A stretch of 56,776 nucleotides of DNA from Candidatus Uhrbacteria bacterium GW2011_GWF2_39_13 (lineage in GTDB: Bacteria; Patescibacteriota; Patescibacteriia; UBA9934; GWF2-40-263). A program made the position numbers and the translations under genes. The DNA is taken from positions 1 through 56,776 of the forward strand of contig LBWG01000002.1 of the NCBI GenBank assembly GCA_000993535.1, written 5' to 3'. Of the stretch, positions 25,412-33,411 are shown one piece after another (within the stretch, counting starts at the first letter, position 1; every line of letters begins with the position of its first letter). Below the pieces are notes generated by a model. The model worked only from the letters and a program-made list of their open reading frames with translations, had not been told where the DNA came from and did no database searches.

Positions 25412-27279
25412 TTAATGGAGGGTGCAGAAGGGATGAATGCCGACCACCGCATCCTTCTTGTCCCCGATGAAATCGCTAAGTGCGTCGCTGCAATCGAGAT
25501 CTCGACTCTCGTGGAACACCTGGGTGATCGCCAAATCGATGTCCATCGACGTAATGCCACTTGCCGACCCGGACGCAATGTCGCGGTGCATGGCCAGAGA
25601 CGTAGCACGATCGACGATACCGGCGATCATAGCTCCAGACGACATATGCCCCAAGGTGAAACACTTAACATCGTGGACGATGTCGTTCTCGACACGCATG
25701 TCCACCTTGTAGAGCACGTGCTTCGAGGAGAAGAGGGTATTCGAGGCATAGTCAGCCATGTCATTGATGCCACAGTCCATCTGGATAGGCTTGCTGCCCA
25801 GGTGAAGGCGGAAGATCTCCTCGCTCGCCTTCCGGTGCGGACGTGTGACCTTGATCTTGCGGTCGATACGGCCATCGCGTACTACGGCGGGGTCAAGGAT
25901 GTCGGGACGATTGGTGGCAAGTATCATGAACGAACCCGAGTCATCGAGTCCGTCCATCTCAGCGAGGAACATCGGAACGATGGTGCGTTCCATGTCCGAG
26001 CTGATGCCTGAGCCACGACGTCCGAGGATCGCATCCGCTTCATCGATGAAGATGACAGCGGGGTAGCCGTGTCTTGACTTGTGTTCCCGTGCGCGCACGA
26101 AGAGCGATCGAATAGTGGTCTCAGACGAGCCGACCCAGCGATCCAAAACTCGGGACCTTTGACGTAGATGTAGCCCGTGGTGGGGGCATCGACGTCGTAG
26201 ATCTTTCCGAGCGAGGTAGCGGTGGCCTTCGCGAGCATCGTCTTGCCACAGCCTGGAGGACCATAGAGGAGGATACCCTTGGCAGCCTTCTTGCCGTAAC
26301 GGATGAAGATGTCAGGGTGTAGATGAGGTAGCTCGATCACCTCCCGGATCGCAAGCTTAGCTTCTTCCAGTCCTCCGATGTCGTCCCAACAGACCGAGAT
26401 ACCCGTCGGCACTCTGAAACGGTTGTCCTCCTTGCCAAGGTTGCGCAACACGATGCTTTCTGTGTCATCCAGAACGACCTTGACGCCGACCTCGAGCTGA
26501 CCCTTGAAACGACCCGCGAAGACGATGCGTGGCGTGTCCGTGCCCGACACCTCTATGGTGCTGGAGTCGATCACGCGTTGAACCAGGTAGATGGCTCCCA
26601 TTGAGGCAGCCTCACCGATCACGTCGACGATCTGCATGCTCTCTGCAACGATCCGAACCCAGTCGCCGACGGTCGGTTTCGTATCCTTCGGGATGAAGAC
26701 CTCGACGCGACGTCCTTCATAGAGGACGACCGCACGTGAACGCTTTAAGAAGGCTCGGAAGTCGACGTCTTTGATGGGCTTGATGGGCTTCTTGTGCGGT
26801 TTGTCGATCAGCTCAAAAAAATTGAAGAATCGATCCATATCACAGGTGACGACTCTATCGCCATCATACTGGACGACCGCAATGACTTCGTTTGTGAACC
26901 CCACGACCTGTAACTTCAAGGCTTGAAAGAGCTCTTTACGGAGGTTGGTGTTTCGCCTGGTTCGTAGGAGGTCACCGACCTTGATGATCTTGCCATTGTA
27001 GGTGACCTCAGTATGCTCGGAGGTACTGATCGTCACATCGTTGATCCCAATGAAGTTCTTGCCGAAGTTGAACTTCGGAGCTTCTTTCTCGATCGACTCT
27101 TCCTCTTCCCCTTCTCCAACGTCGATCGACTCGATGAGCTCGATGACGAGCGCCTGGACGAAGGGTGGAGCGGACAGGTCTTCGATGATCTGCCGCTGCT
27201 CCTGCAGCTTGGCGCGAGCCAATTCGAGCGTCGAGCGAAGTTCTTTGTTTTCCTGTTGTAGGACTTGTGCTTCGGACAT
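25412..27279 (-). CDS. Mpa/Cdc48-like AAA+ ATPase, split by a one-base frameshift
   Basis: Two overlapping ORFs (27279-25924 and 26146-25412) join into one protein of about 622 residues. Order: N-terminal coiled coil (VLQQENKELRSTLELARAKLQEQ), an OB/beta region (residues 60-290), then an AAA+ module with Walker A GPPGCGKTMLAKA, Walker B AVIFIDEADAILG and the ATNRPDILDPAVVRDGRIDR second region. The conserved pore stretch reads YVKGPEFW in one frame and DRWVGSSETTIRSLF in the other; a single missing G after TTTTGG (near 26143) restores FWDRW. The architecture resembles proteasomal ATPases (ARC/Mpa), but no proteasome genes or C-terminal HbYX motif are seen. The strong ribosome binding site AAGGAAGG and consensus promoter are intact. 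GC content is far above that of flanking genes. Confidence 0.8.
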
Positions 27280-27355
27280 GGTGTGTCCTTCCTTTTTTGA
27301 GTTTGAAAATTCATGTCAGAAAATCCACATGCAGAATGGATAAGGCTGACAAAAA

Positions 27356-27384
27356 AAAATACAGAAAAAATCGATTTCTGTCAA
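27356..27384 (-). promoter_or_regulatory. Consensus promoter for the AAA+ unit
   Basis: On the minus strand TTGACA (27384-27379), 17 nt, TATTTT (27361-27356), about 75 nt before the ATG. The AAGGAAGG Shine-Dalgarno lies 8 nt before the ATG. Confidence 0.65.
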
Positions 27385-27431
27385 TCATCATCACATCGTC
27401 TAAACCCACATTTCTCATTTCTTTCAAAAAA

Positions 27432-27440
27432 TGCTAAAAT
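27432..27440 (+). promoter_or_regulatory. Extended -10 promoter of the YdjM-like gene
   Basis: TGCTAAAAT, 10 nt before the ATG at 27451, giving an RNA with a leader of about 3 nt. Identical to the element at 23157. Confidence 0.5.
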
Positions 27441-27450
27441 TTCTATACTT

Positions 27451-27915
27451 ATGACGCTTACCACTCATGCGACATTAGGGGCTGTAATTGGACATGCAAC
27501 TGGAAATCCCCTTCTCGCTTTTATTTTCGGATTCATCTCACATTTCTTGATCGACATGATCCCTCATGGGGATACCGGTATTTCTGACAATTTTCGTGTT
27601 CATAAAAAACGTCGCAAACAAGCCGTTGCTTATGTGATGGTCGATGCTGTTTTTGCGATCTTTTTTGTTCTTCTTTTAGCAAACACTCGTGATATCGAAT
27701 CCGTACGAACATTTAGCTGGGGAATCATAGGAGGTGTCTTACCAGATCTTATTGTGGGACTCTACGAAATCACCAAAACCCCATTACTACTTTGGTTCAA
27801 TAAACTTCATTTCTTCTTTCACGATTTCTTCACCAAACGCAAAGGCGACGTCCCTCTCTATTATGCCATCTTGGCTCAGATTGTCTTGATTGCTTATTTA
27901 CAGACGAAATTATAG
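27451..27915 (+). CDS. YdjM-like membrane-associated metal-dependent hydrolase
   Basis: 154 residues from the ATG at 27451; the track start at 27313 runs back into the AAA+ promoter region. It opens TLTTHATLGAVIGHATGNPLLAFIFGFISHFLIDMIPHGD, whose His and Asp in helical membrane segments match the YdjM/COG1988 family of putative membrane metal hydrolases (second motif GGVLPDLIVGLYE). Four hydrophobic segments. The substrate is unknown in the family. It starts from its own near-leaderless promoter and ends at a bidirectional terminator. Confidence 0.72.
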   Translation: MTLTTHATLGAVIGHATGNPLLAFIFGFISHFLIDMIPHGDTGISDNFRVHKKRRKQAVAYVMVDAVFAIFFVLLLANTRDIESVRTFSWGIIGGVLPDLIVGLYEITKTPLLLWFNKLHFFFHDFFTKRKGDVPLYYAILAQIVLIAYLQTKL

Positions 27916-27924
27916 AAGATAAAT

Positions 27925-27958
27925 AAATAACATCTCTCACGAATGAGAGATGTTATTT
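27925..27958. terminator. Bidirectional terminator
   Basis: AAATAACATCTCTCA / TGAGAGATGTTATTT, 15 bp with a CGAA loop, between converging genes 27915 and 27957. Confidence 0.88.
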
Positions 27959-29129
27959 AATAAGGAAAAGCAACTTTTCTCAAGATATCCAACGTTTGTT
28001 CTGCGGCACGTTTCCAACTGAATTCACTTGCTCGTTGAATACCCAGCTCTCGAAGTTCGCGCATCCCTTCTGGAACCAAAAGACATTGTGTTAACGCAAA
28101 AGACATGGCTTCAATATCTTCAGGGTTTACGTATACGACTGCCTCTCCCCCTACTTCTGGCAATGCACCTTGATCAGAAGCAATAACGGGCGTACCGACT
28201 GCCATTGCCTCCAATAACGGAAGACCAAATCCTTCATCAAAAGAAGGATAAAGCAAACAGGCTGCTCGACTTAATAATTGCCACTTCTGTTGCTCTGTCA
28301 CAGACCCCAAAAAAACAATAACTCCCTCAGGTTCGATAGATTTCCATCGTTGATTGATCTGTGTAAGAACTTGCTCAACTTCCTGCGTATGCCATCCCAT
28401 CTTTCCTGCTAACACACAACGTACCTGGGACACTTGTTCTGGATGGCTTTGTAAAAAAAGATCAAACGCCTGCAAGGCATTTACGATATTTTTTCGTGGT
28501 TCAATGGTTCCTAATATCAACACAAAATCTCGATCAAAGGGAAAGTGTTGGCTGATTTGATCTGTCTCTTTTAACGCGTTATACGCCTCTTGTACATTTA
28601 CTCCTTCATAGACAACTCGGACACGGCCCTGCGTTTGCGGAAATAATTCGTGTAATTTATTTTGTGTCGTTTGTGAAACAGCAATAAGAGCACTGGCTCG
28701 TGCGAAACTTCTAGGAACAAGAACGCGGGTAGAAAAATGTTGGTTTGAAGGAAACCATTCTGCATGATCATAAATAGCTAGATCATGAACCGTGATAACC
28801 GTCTTTCCTATCCAAGCAAACGGAATCTGGCCAAAAGGAGAAAAAAAGACATCCGGTCTATGAATCCAAAAACGAAAAGGCAAAAAAAGATGACGTGAAA
28901 CAAAAGAAAATGTTGGACCAAAAGGAGAAAGAATCTTCACATGTGATCCCAGTGATTGAAGTTCTTTTATGGATTGAGCCGATAAACAAGCTGGAGTGTA
29001 AATAAAAAAAAGATCGTTGGGAGCAAGACGAATCATCGAGATCAAAATCGACCACGTATAATGTTCGATTCCTGCACCACGAGAGCCATCTACAGCACAC
29101 AGAGTTGTTCCATCAATGGCAATCCTCAT
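27957..29129 (-). CDS. Family 4 glycosyltransferase
   Basis: About 390 residues from the ATG at 29129 (MRIAIDGTTLCAV), which overlaps the upstream stop as ATGA; the track start at 29210 is too long. N-terminal GT4 features GSRGAGIEHYTWSIL, then SAFARAS-type region ALIAVSQTTQNKL, LILGTIEPRKNI, VFLGSVTEQQKWQLL and the donor site PSFDEGFGLPLLEAMAVGTPVI. It resembles mannosyltransferases that act on lipid or polyprenol acceptors. Substrate unknown. It is the last gene after the small exporter gene. Confidence 0.88.
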   Translation of the reverse strand: MRIAIDGTTLCAVDGSRGAGIEHYTWSILISMIRLAPNDLFFIYTPACLSAQSIKELQSLGSHVKILSPFGPTFSFVSRHLFLPFRFWIHRPDVFFSPFGQIPFAWIGKTVITVHDLAIYDHAEWFPSNQHFSTRVLVPRSFARASALIAVSQTTQNKLHELFPQTQGRVRVVYEGVNVQEAYNALKETDQISQHFPFDRDFVLILGTIEPRKNIVNALQAFDLFLQSHPEQVSQVRCVLAGKMGWHTQEVEQVLTQINQRWKSIEPEGVIVFLGSVTEQQKWQLLSRAACLLYPSFDEGFGLPLLEAMAVGTPVIASDQGALPEVGGEAVVYVNPEDIEAMSFALTQCLLVPEGMRELRELGIQRASEFSWKRAAEQTLDILRKVAFPY

Positions 29130-29626
29130 AAAAGTTTCAATCCTTGAAAAATTCCTTGTGAAAAAGCCAGGACAAGAAGGCCTGCCACAAGCACTCCCGC
29201 AATGATGCAAGGAATAGCAAGTTCTTTTTTAATCTGAAAAAAAATAGCCAGAACGGTTGCTGTCCATACTCCTGTTCCTGGCAACGGGACAGCAACAAAG
29301 AAAAAAAGAAAAAAAGCTCCCCATGTGGAATACGTCTGTCCGTATTTTTTTTCAAGAGAAATAAACCATTGATCAAAACGAGACTTGATTCTTGGAGCGT
29401 GTTGTAATGACCAATGCAAAAATGACGGCAAGCACAAATAGATGACCACAAGAGGAATAAGGTTTCCTAAAATCGTACTTATGTAAGCCGTAAGAGAAGG
29501 CAATTTAAAAACAAATAAAGCAATCGGAAGAGCCGCACGCAACTCGGTAATAGGAAGAGCTGCTAAAATGGCTGAAGCAACCTCCGGTGGAAGAATAGAA
29601 ACCCATTGAATAAGTGTTTCGATCAT
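29126..29626 (-). CDS. Small multidrug exporter-like membrane protein (COG2426)
   Basis: 166 residues with four to five hydrophobic segments. Key motifs are LAALPITELRAALPIALFVF and VAVPLPGTGVWTATVLAIFF, diagnostic of the COG2426 putative small multidrug export family. The PLPGTG re-entrant-looking motif also recalls DedA-like proteins, so lipid transport is possible. The stop overlaps the downstream glycosyltransferase start (ATGA). Confidence 0.8.
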   Translation of the reverse strand: MIETLIQWVSILPPEVASAILAALPITELRAALPIALFVFKLPSLTAYISTILGNLIPLVVIYLCLPSFLHWSLQHAPRIKSRFDQWFISLEKKYGQTYSTWGAFFLFFFVAVPLPGTGVWTATVLAIFFQIKKELAIPCIIAGVLVAGLLVLAFSQGIFQGLKLL

Positions 29627-29656
29627 AAATGATTTGAGACTTTTGCAAAAGTTTCA

Positions 29657-30631
29657 TTACCAATCAAAGGTCTCATAGGCCCACACGGCCAGTGATTTTG
29701 CATCTTGAAATCTTCCTTCTTTTGTTTCTGATCCCAAAACAACGACAATAATTTCTCCTTCATTTTCATGCGAAAAAATGGTTCCTAAACAATATCCTGC
29801 CTCTGGTAAAAACCCTGTCTTGGCTCCAAGAATATCGTACGGAGGTTGATCAATAAAACTTCCAAGCAACTCATCTGTACTTTGAATCGTATAAACTCTA
29901 CCTGAAGAACCCACAACAGCAATGGAAGATTTTTGTGTAATCTCTCGAATGAGTTCATTCTCCAGAGCATGATCAAATAACAAAACCAAATCTGTTACCA
30001 CAGAAACATTCTTTGATGAAAGACCTGTTGTATCAGCAAAGGTCGTTTGTTGCATGCCAAATTCTGCTGCTGTTTCATTCATTCGCGCGACAAAATCTCC
30101 TTCTGTCATCCCTGATAGACGCGCTAAAACGGCTGTCGAACTATTATCACTTCCCACCAAACTTGCTTCAAGCAGATCCTTTATGCTGAGTGTTTCACCA
30201 ACAGGAAGATGCAACGTGGCTCCCAAACGAACATCTTCAGAAGTCATCATCGCAGTGGCTGAGAGATCCGGTTGAGTTTGAAGAAACACAAAAGCTGTCA
30301 TGAGTTTAGTAATAGAACCAATAGAACGCGGCTGATGAATATTTTTTTCAAACAACACTTCTTGAGAGGCTCGGTCAACCACAATAGTGCTTTGAGCACT
30401 TGTGACAATCCCAAGGCTTGTAGGTTCAACGTTTATTGGTGCTTGTTGCCGATTGGGTGACTCAGGAAGGTGAAAAGACATGACCTGATAAGCCTCCAAA
30501 AGATCAAAAGACTGGACAGAAGAATCCTGTTCCAAAAAAGATCTGTGCTGCTGAAGTTCTCCTGCGTCCGCTGGAAAAAACTGTAAAAGCGCTGTCGTTA
30601 AAATAAGTTGCGTAAAAAACTTTATGATCAT
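29657..30631 (-). CDS. D-alanyl-D-alanine carboxypeptidase (DacA/PBP5 type)
   Basis: 324 residues with a cleavable or anchoring N-terminal signal (MIIKFFTQLILTTALLQFF). All three serine-protease/beta-lactamase-fold motifs are present: SxxK in SIGSITKLM (about residue 100), SxN in VGSDNSSTA, KTG in LGAKTGFLPEAG. It lacks the C-terminal PBP5 beta domain and amphipathic anchor. It trims pentapeptide stems outside the cell. Its start overlaps scpB by 4 nt. Confidence 0.9.
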   Translation of the reverse strand: MIIKFFTQLILTTALLQFFPADAGELQQHRSFLEQDSSVQSFDLLEAYQVMSFHLPESPNRQQAPINVEPTSLGIVTSAQSTIVVDRASQEVLFEKNIHQPRSIGSITKLMTAFVFLQTQPDLSATAMMTSEDVRLGATLHLPVGETLSIKDLLEASLVGSDNSSTAVLARLSGMTEGDFVARMNETAAEFGMQQTTFADTTGLSSKNVSVVTDLVLLFDHALENELIREITQKSSIAVVGSSGRVYTIQSTDELLGSFIDQPPYDILGAKTGFLPEAGYCLGTIFSHENEGEIIVVVLGSETKEGRFQDAKSLAVWAYETFDW

Positions 30632-31176
30632 ACTTCCACATCAGGTTCTTGATTCAATAACTCATTTATTTTTTCATTTGTTCTAAAGGTTTCATATTCT
30701 GGAAGCTCTGAAAGACCATGAAGTCCAATGGCTTGAAGAAATTCATGACTAACCGTATAGACCAGTTGAAGACGAGTTTTATCCTGTTCTTCGATAATAA
30801 ATCCGCGCATCAAAAGATTACGCAAAATAAGAGAACAATTGACCCCTCGAATAAGTTCTATTTCCGGTTTGGTTATAGGTCCACGATAAGCAATAATCGT
30901 GAGTGTTTCCAAAGAAGGTCTTGTCAGAGGTCCAGATGCCTCTTTTTTCAGAAACTTTGAAACATCCTCTCCTGTGAGAGGATTGGTCACCATTTGCACG
31001 GTTTCATTGTGTTCCATCAAATGAATGCCTGATGTTTCTTTATTAAAACGAGCAGTAATATCATCGATGGCTTCACGAACAACCTCTTGCGATAGATTCA
31101 AATGTTTACGAAGATCAATCAATTTAATAGGCTTTGCCGCAGCGAACAGCACGGCTTCAATCGTTGTTGTAATCAT
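30628..31176 (-). CDS. scpB: Segregation and condensation protein B
   Basis: A 182-residue ScpB consisting of two winged-helix domains: TIEAVLFAAAKPIKLIDLRKHL at the start and ETLTIIAYRGPITKPEIELIRGVN in the second domain, the family signature. It works with SMC and ScpA in chromosome compaction. The start lies 3 nt after scpA; its stop overlaps the carboxypeptidase start. Confidence 0.95.
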   Translation of the reverse strand: MITTTIEAVLFAAAKPIKLIDLRKHLNLSQEVVREAIDDITARFNKETSGIHLMEHNETVQMVTNPLTGEDVSKFLKKEASGPLTRPSLETLTIIAYRGPITKPEIELIRGVNCSLILRNLLMRGFIIEEQDKTRLQLVYTVSHEFLQAIGLHGLSELPEYETFRTNEKINELLNQEPDVEV

Positions 31177-31179
31177 AAT

Positions 31180-31878
31180 TTAGTCGACGCGTTTAATTTC
31201 GATCTCCTCAAAGGCGTTCCCCTGAACGACAGATACGATTCGCTGCTTTACCAGTTCAAGCAGAGCCAAAAAACTGACAACGATATCCACTTTAGATTTT
31301 CCCCCACTGGCAATCTGGGCAAAGGTCATGTTTGCTCGAGCCAAAATAGCTTGATGGATTTCTTGAAGTCGCTCCTTTACAGAAACCACTCGATCCAATG
31401 CCGCTGTTTGTAATTTAAAAAATGGTTCAAGTCGTTTAAGAAGTCCCGTAAAGGCTTCTTGAAGAAGACTCGATGTTACGTTTGTCACTATTTCACCAGG
31501 GTAAACCTTTACTAAATCTGCTTGAGAGCGCTCAAAAGAAGTGTGGTTATTCATGAAAAGATCTTCGAGGATTTTTGACGCATCAACAAATTCTTTATAG
31601 AGACGTAATTGTAAGGCAAGTTTTGATGAATCATCTTCGAACACTTCTTGTTCAACAGGAAGGATGGCTTGGGACTTAATAAGAAGAAGTTTGGTAGCGA
31701 CAATAAGAAAATCTGCCAGTTCTGAGGGAGGGACTTCCTGAGTCTCAATATAGCGAAGATACCCCTGTGTCACTTGAGCAAGAGAAATTTCTGTAATAGG
31801 AAGCTCCTGAGCCTGGATAAGTTCAAGAAGAACATGGAGTGGTCCATCAAATTTTTCTAACCGAACTTCAAAACCCAT
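31180..31878 (-). CDS. scpA: Segregation and condensation protein A (kleisin)
   Basis: About 232 residues from the ATG at 31878 (MGFEVRLEKFDGPLHVLLELIQ), where family homology begins; the track start at 31926 lies close to the aspS terminator. Motifs: ITEISLAQVTQGYLRYIE, LADFLIVATKLLLIKSQAIL and the C-terminal winged helix VDIVVSFLALLELVKQRIV that contacts the SMC head. Kleisin of the SMC complex. scpB follows after 3 nt. Confidence 0.95.
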   Translation of the reverse strand: MGFEVRLEKFDGPLHVLLELIQAQELPITEISLAQVTQGYLRYIETQEVPPSELADFLIVATKLLLIKSQAILPVEQEVFEDDSSKLALQLRLYKEFVDASKILEDLFMNNHTSFERSQADLVKVYPGEIVTNVTSSLLQEAFTGLLKRLEPFFKLQTAALDRVVSVKERLQEIHQAILARANMTFAQIASGGKSKVDIVVSFLALLELVKQRIVSVVQGNAFEEIEIKRVD

Positions 31879-31916
31879 AATTAGGCTCCATTGTAACTGA
31901 TTTATTGGTGTCCCGC

Positions 31917-31949
31917 AAAAAAACAACGTTGTATAAAGACGTTGTTTTT
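31917..31949 (-). terminator. Terminator of aspS
   Basis: AAAAACAACGT / ACGTTGTTTTT with a 9-nt loop and an A-run on the plus strand (T-run for minus transcripts), immediately after the aspS stop. It lies between aspS and scpA. Confidence 0.82.
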
Positions 31950-31958
31950 GATTAAAGA

Positions 31959-33359
31959 TTACGTTTCTAAATCCAGTTTAATATGTACATCTCGTAAACG
32001 CTTTGGTTCCAGTGGAGTTGGAGCTCCCATCATCGGATCGCGTGCATCTCCTGTTTTTGGAAAAGGGATGACTTCCCGGATGTTTGGTTCGCCTGCTAAC
32101 AACATCACGATACGATCAATTCCTGGAGCAAAACCCCCATGTGGAGGTGCACCGTAGGTAAAGGCGTCAAGCATATGTCCAAAACGGTCATGCTGTTCTT
32201 CTTCACTAATCCCTAATTTATCAAAAATCTTCTTTTGGAGAGCTTGCTCATGAATACGAATGCTTCCGCTAGAAAGCTCAAATCCATTAAGAAAAAGGTC
32301 GTAAGCGTTTGCCCGAACACTCATGGGGTCAGAATCAAGTTTTTCCATGTCCTCTGGGTGAATAGAACAAAAAGGATGGTGCTGTGCCTGAATAGACCCA
32401 TCTTCCAGACGCTCAAACATAGGAAAATCCACAATCCACCCAAAGGCTAATTCATTTGGATCGTTTTTATCTTGACGCAAATCCGGCTTGTCAGAACCAA
32501 ACTTTTCCATGGACTGCGCATACGTAAAACGAGGAAAAGGACGTGTTGAAATTCGTTTTTCAGGAAACAGTTCTTCAACAAGAGTAATAAACATGGCTTC
32601 GGTATAGCTCAAAATATCTTCACGTTCCACGAAAGACATTTCAAAGTCCAGTTGCGTAAACTCTGGCTGTCGATCTCCTCGTTGATCCTCATCACGGAAA
32701 CAGCGGGCGATTTGAAAATATCGTTCAAAGCCTGCCACCATACACAGTTGTTTAAACTGTTGCGGAGATTGAGGAAGCACATAAAAGGTTCCCTCATGTA
32801 AACGCGACGGCACGACAAATTCACGAGCTCCTTCAGGAGTTCCCTTCATCAGAATCGGCGTTTCAATTTCAATGAAGCGGTTCCTGTGCATATAATCACG
32901 AAAAAATTGAACGATCTTGTCACGCATTCTGATATTTCTGGCCATGCGTTCGCTACGCAAATCAAGATAACGATATTTCAAACGCAACTCCTCATTCACA
33001 AGAATCGTATCCTTATCGATTTCAAAAGGAGGAGTAATGGCTGTATTTAATATCTGTAGAGTGGTTGCAGCAATCTCAATAGTTCCTGTTTGAATGTCTG
33101 GATTGATTTGCTTCTCTCCACGTTTCTGAACTTTTCCATCAACGGCGACAACATACTCTGGTCGGAGGGTATCAATAATGCTCGCCGTAATCTCATCAAG
33201 ATCCGGTTTATAAAAAACTATTTGTGCGACCCCGCTTCCATCACGTAAATCGATGAAAACAAGCTTATCCCCCATTTTTCGTATTCGATGAACCCATCCG
33301 TTTAATCGTACAGGTTGGTCAATCTTCTCCACGGTTTGATCTATCCATGTTCGTTGCAT
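31959..33359 (-). CDS. aspS: Aspartyl-tRNA synthetase lacking the GAD domain
   Basis: 466 residues against about 590 in E. coli. It is of bacterial, not archaeal, type: OB-fold anticodon domain (VRLNGWVHRIRKMGDKLVFIDLRDGSG), motif 1 around FIEIETPILMKGTPEGAREF, flipping-loop QSPQQFKQLCMVAGFERYFQIARCFRDED (motif 2) and motif 3 GGFAPGIDRIVMLL. The sequence goes directly from KFGSDKPDLRQ to DPNELAFGWIVDFPMFE, where bacterial AspRS normally carries the roughly 110-residue GAD insertion. Charging of tRNA-Asp, perhaps also tRNA-Asn, should be preserved; a separate AsnRS is encoded next door. Confidence 0.95.
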   Translation of the reverse strand: MQRTWIDQTVEKIDQPVRLNGWVHRIRKMGDKLVFIDLRDGSGVAQIVFYKPDLDEITASIIDTLRPEYVVAVDGKVQKRGEKQINPDIQTGTIEIAATTLQILNTAITPPFEIDKDTILVNEELRLKYRYLDLRSERMARNIRMRDKIVQFFRDYMHRNRFIEIETPILMKGTPEGAREFVVPSRLHEGTFYVLPQSPQQFKQLCMVAGFERYFQIARCFRDEDQRGDRQPEFTQLDFEMSFVEREDILSYTEAMFITLVEELFPEKRISTRPFPRFTYAQSMEKFGSDKPDLRQDKNDPNELAFGWIVDFPMFERLEDGSIQAQHHPFCSIHPEDMEKLDSDPMSVRANAYDLFLNGFELSSGSIRIHEQALQKKIFDKLGISEEEQHDRFGHMLDAFTYGAPPHGGFAPGIDRIVMLLAGEPNIREVIPFPKTGDARDPMMGAPTPLEPKRLRDVHIKLDLET

Positions 33360-33411
33360 ATATAAAACGAAAATTTCTTAATAAGTGAAAAGATTTATAT
33401 TTATTTCAATA

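Noticed and set aside
25397-26011. Plus-strand ORF of 204 residues (and similar long plus ORFs at 54381-55400 and 52304-52720)
   Set aside because: They lie antisense to clear GC-rich genes (AAA+, SBP-OmpA, SBP lipoprotein), have no recognisable domain or ribosome binding site, and long antisense frames are expected in GC-rich coding DNA.
26138-26150. Programmed -1 frameshift in the AAA+ gene
   Set aside because: The site GAGTTTTGGATCGC lacks a canonical slippery heptamer and no downstream pseudoknot was evident; one missing G is simpler.
24530-27310. Duplicated tRNA 3' end (attachment site) at the far border of the GC-rich cassette
   Set aside because: No copy of GTTCAAATCCGACCCCCGCAA was seen near 27.3 kb or elsewhere in the window.
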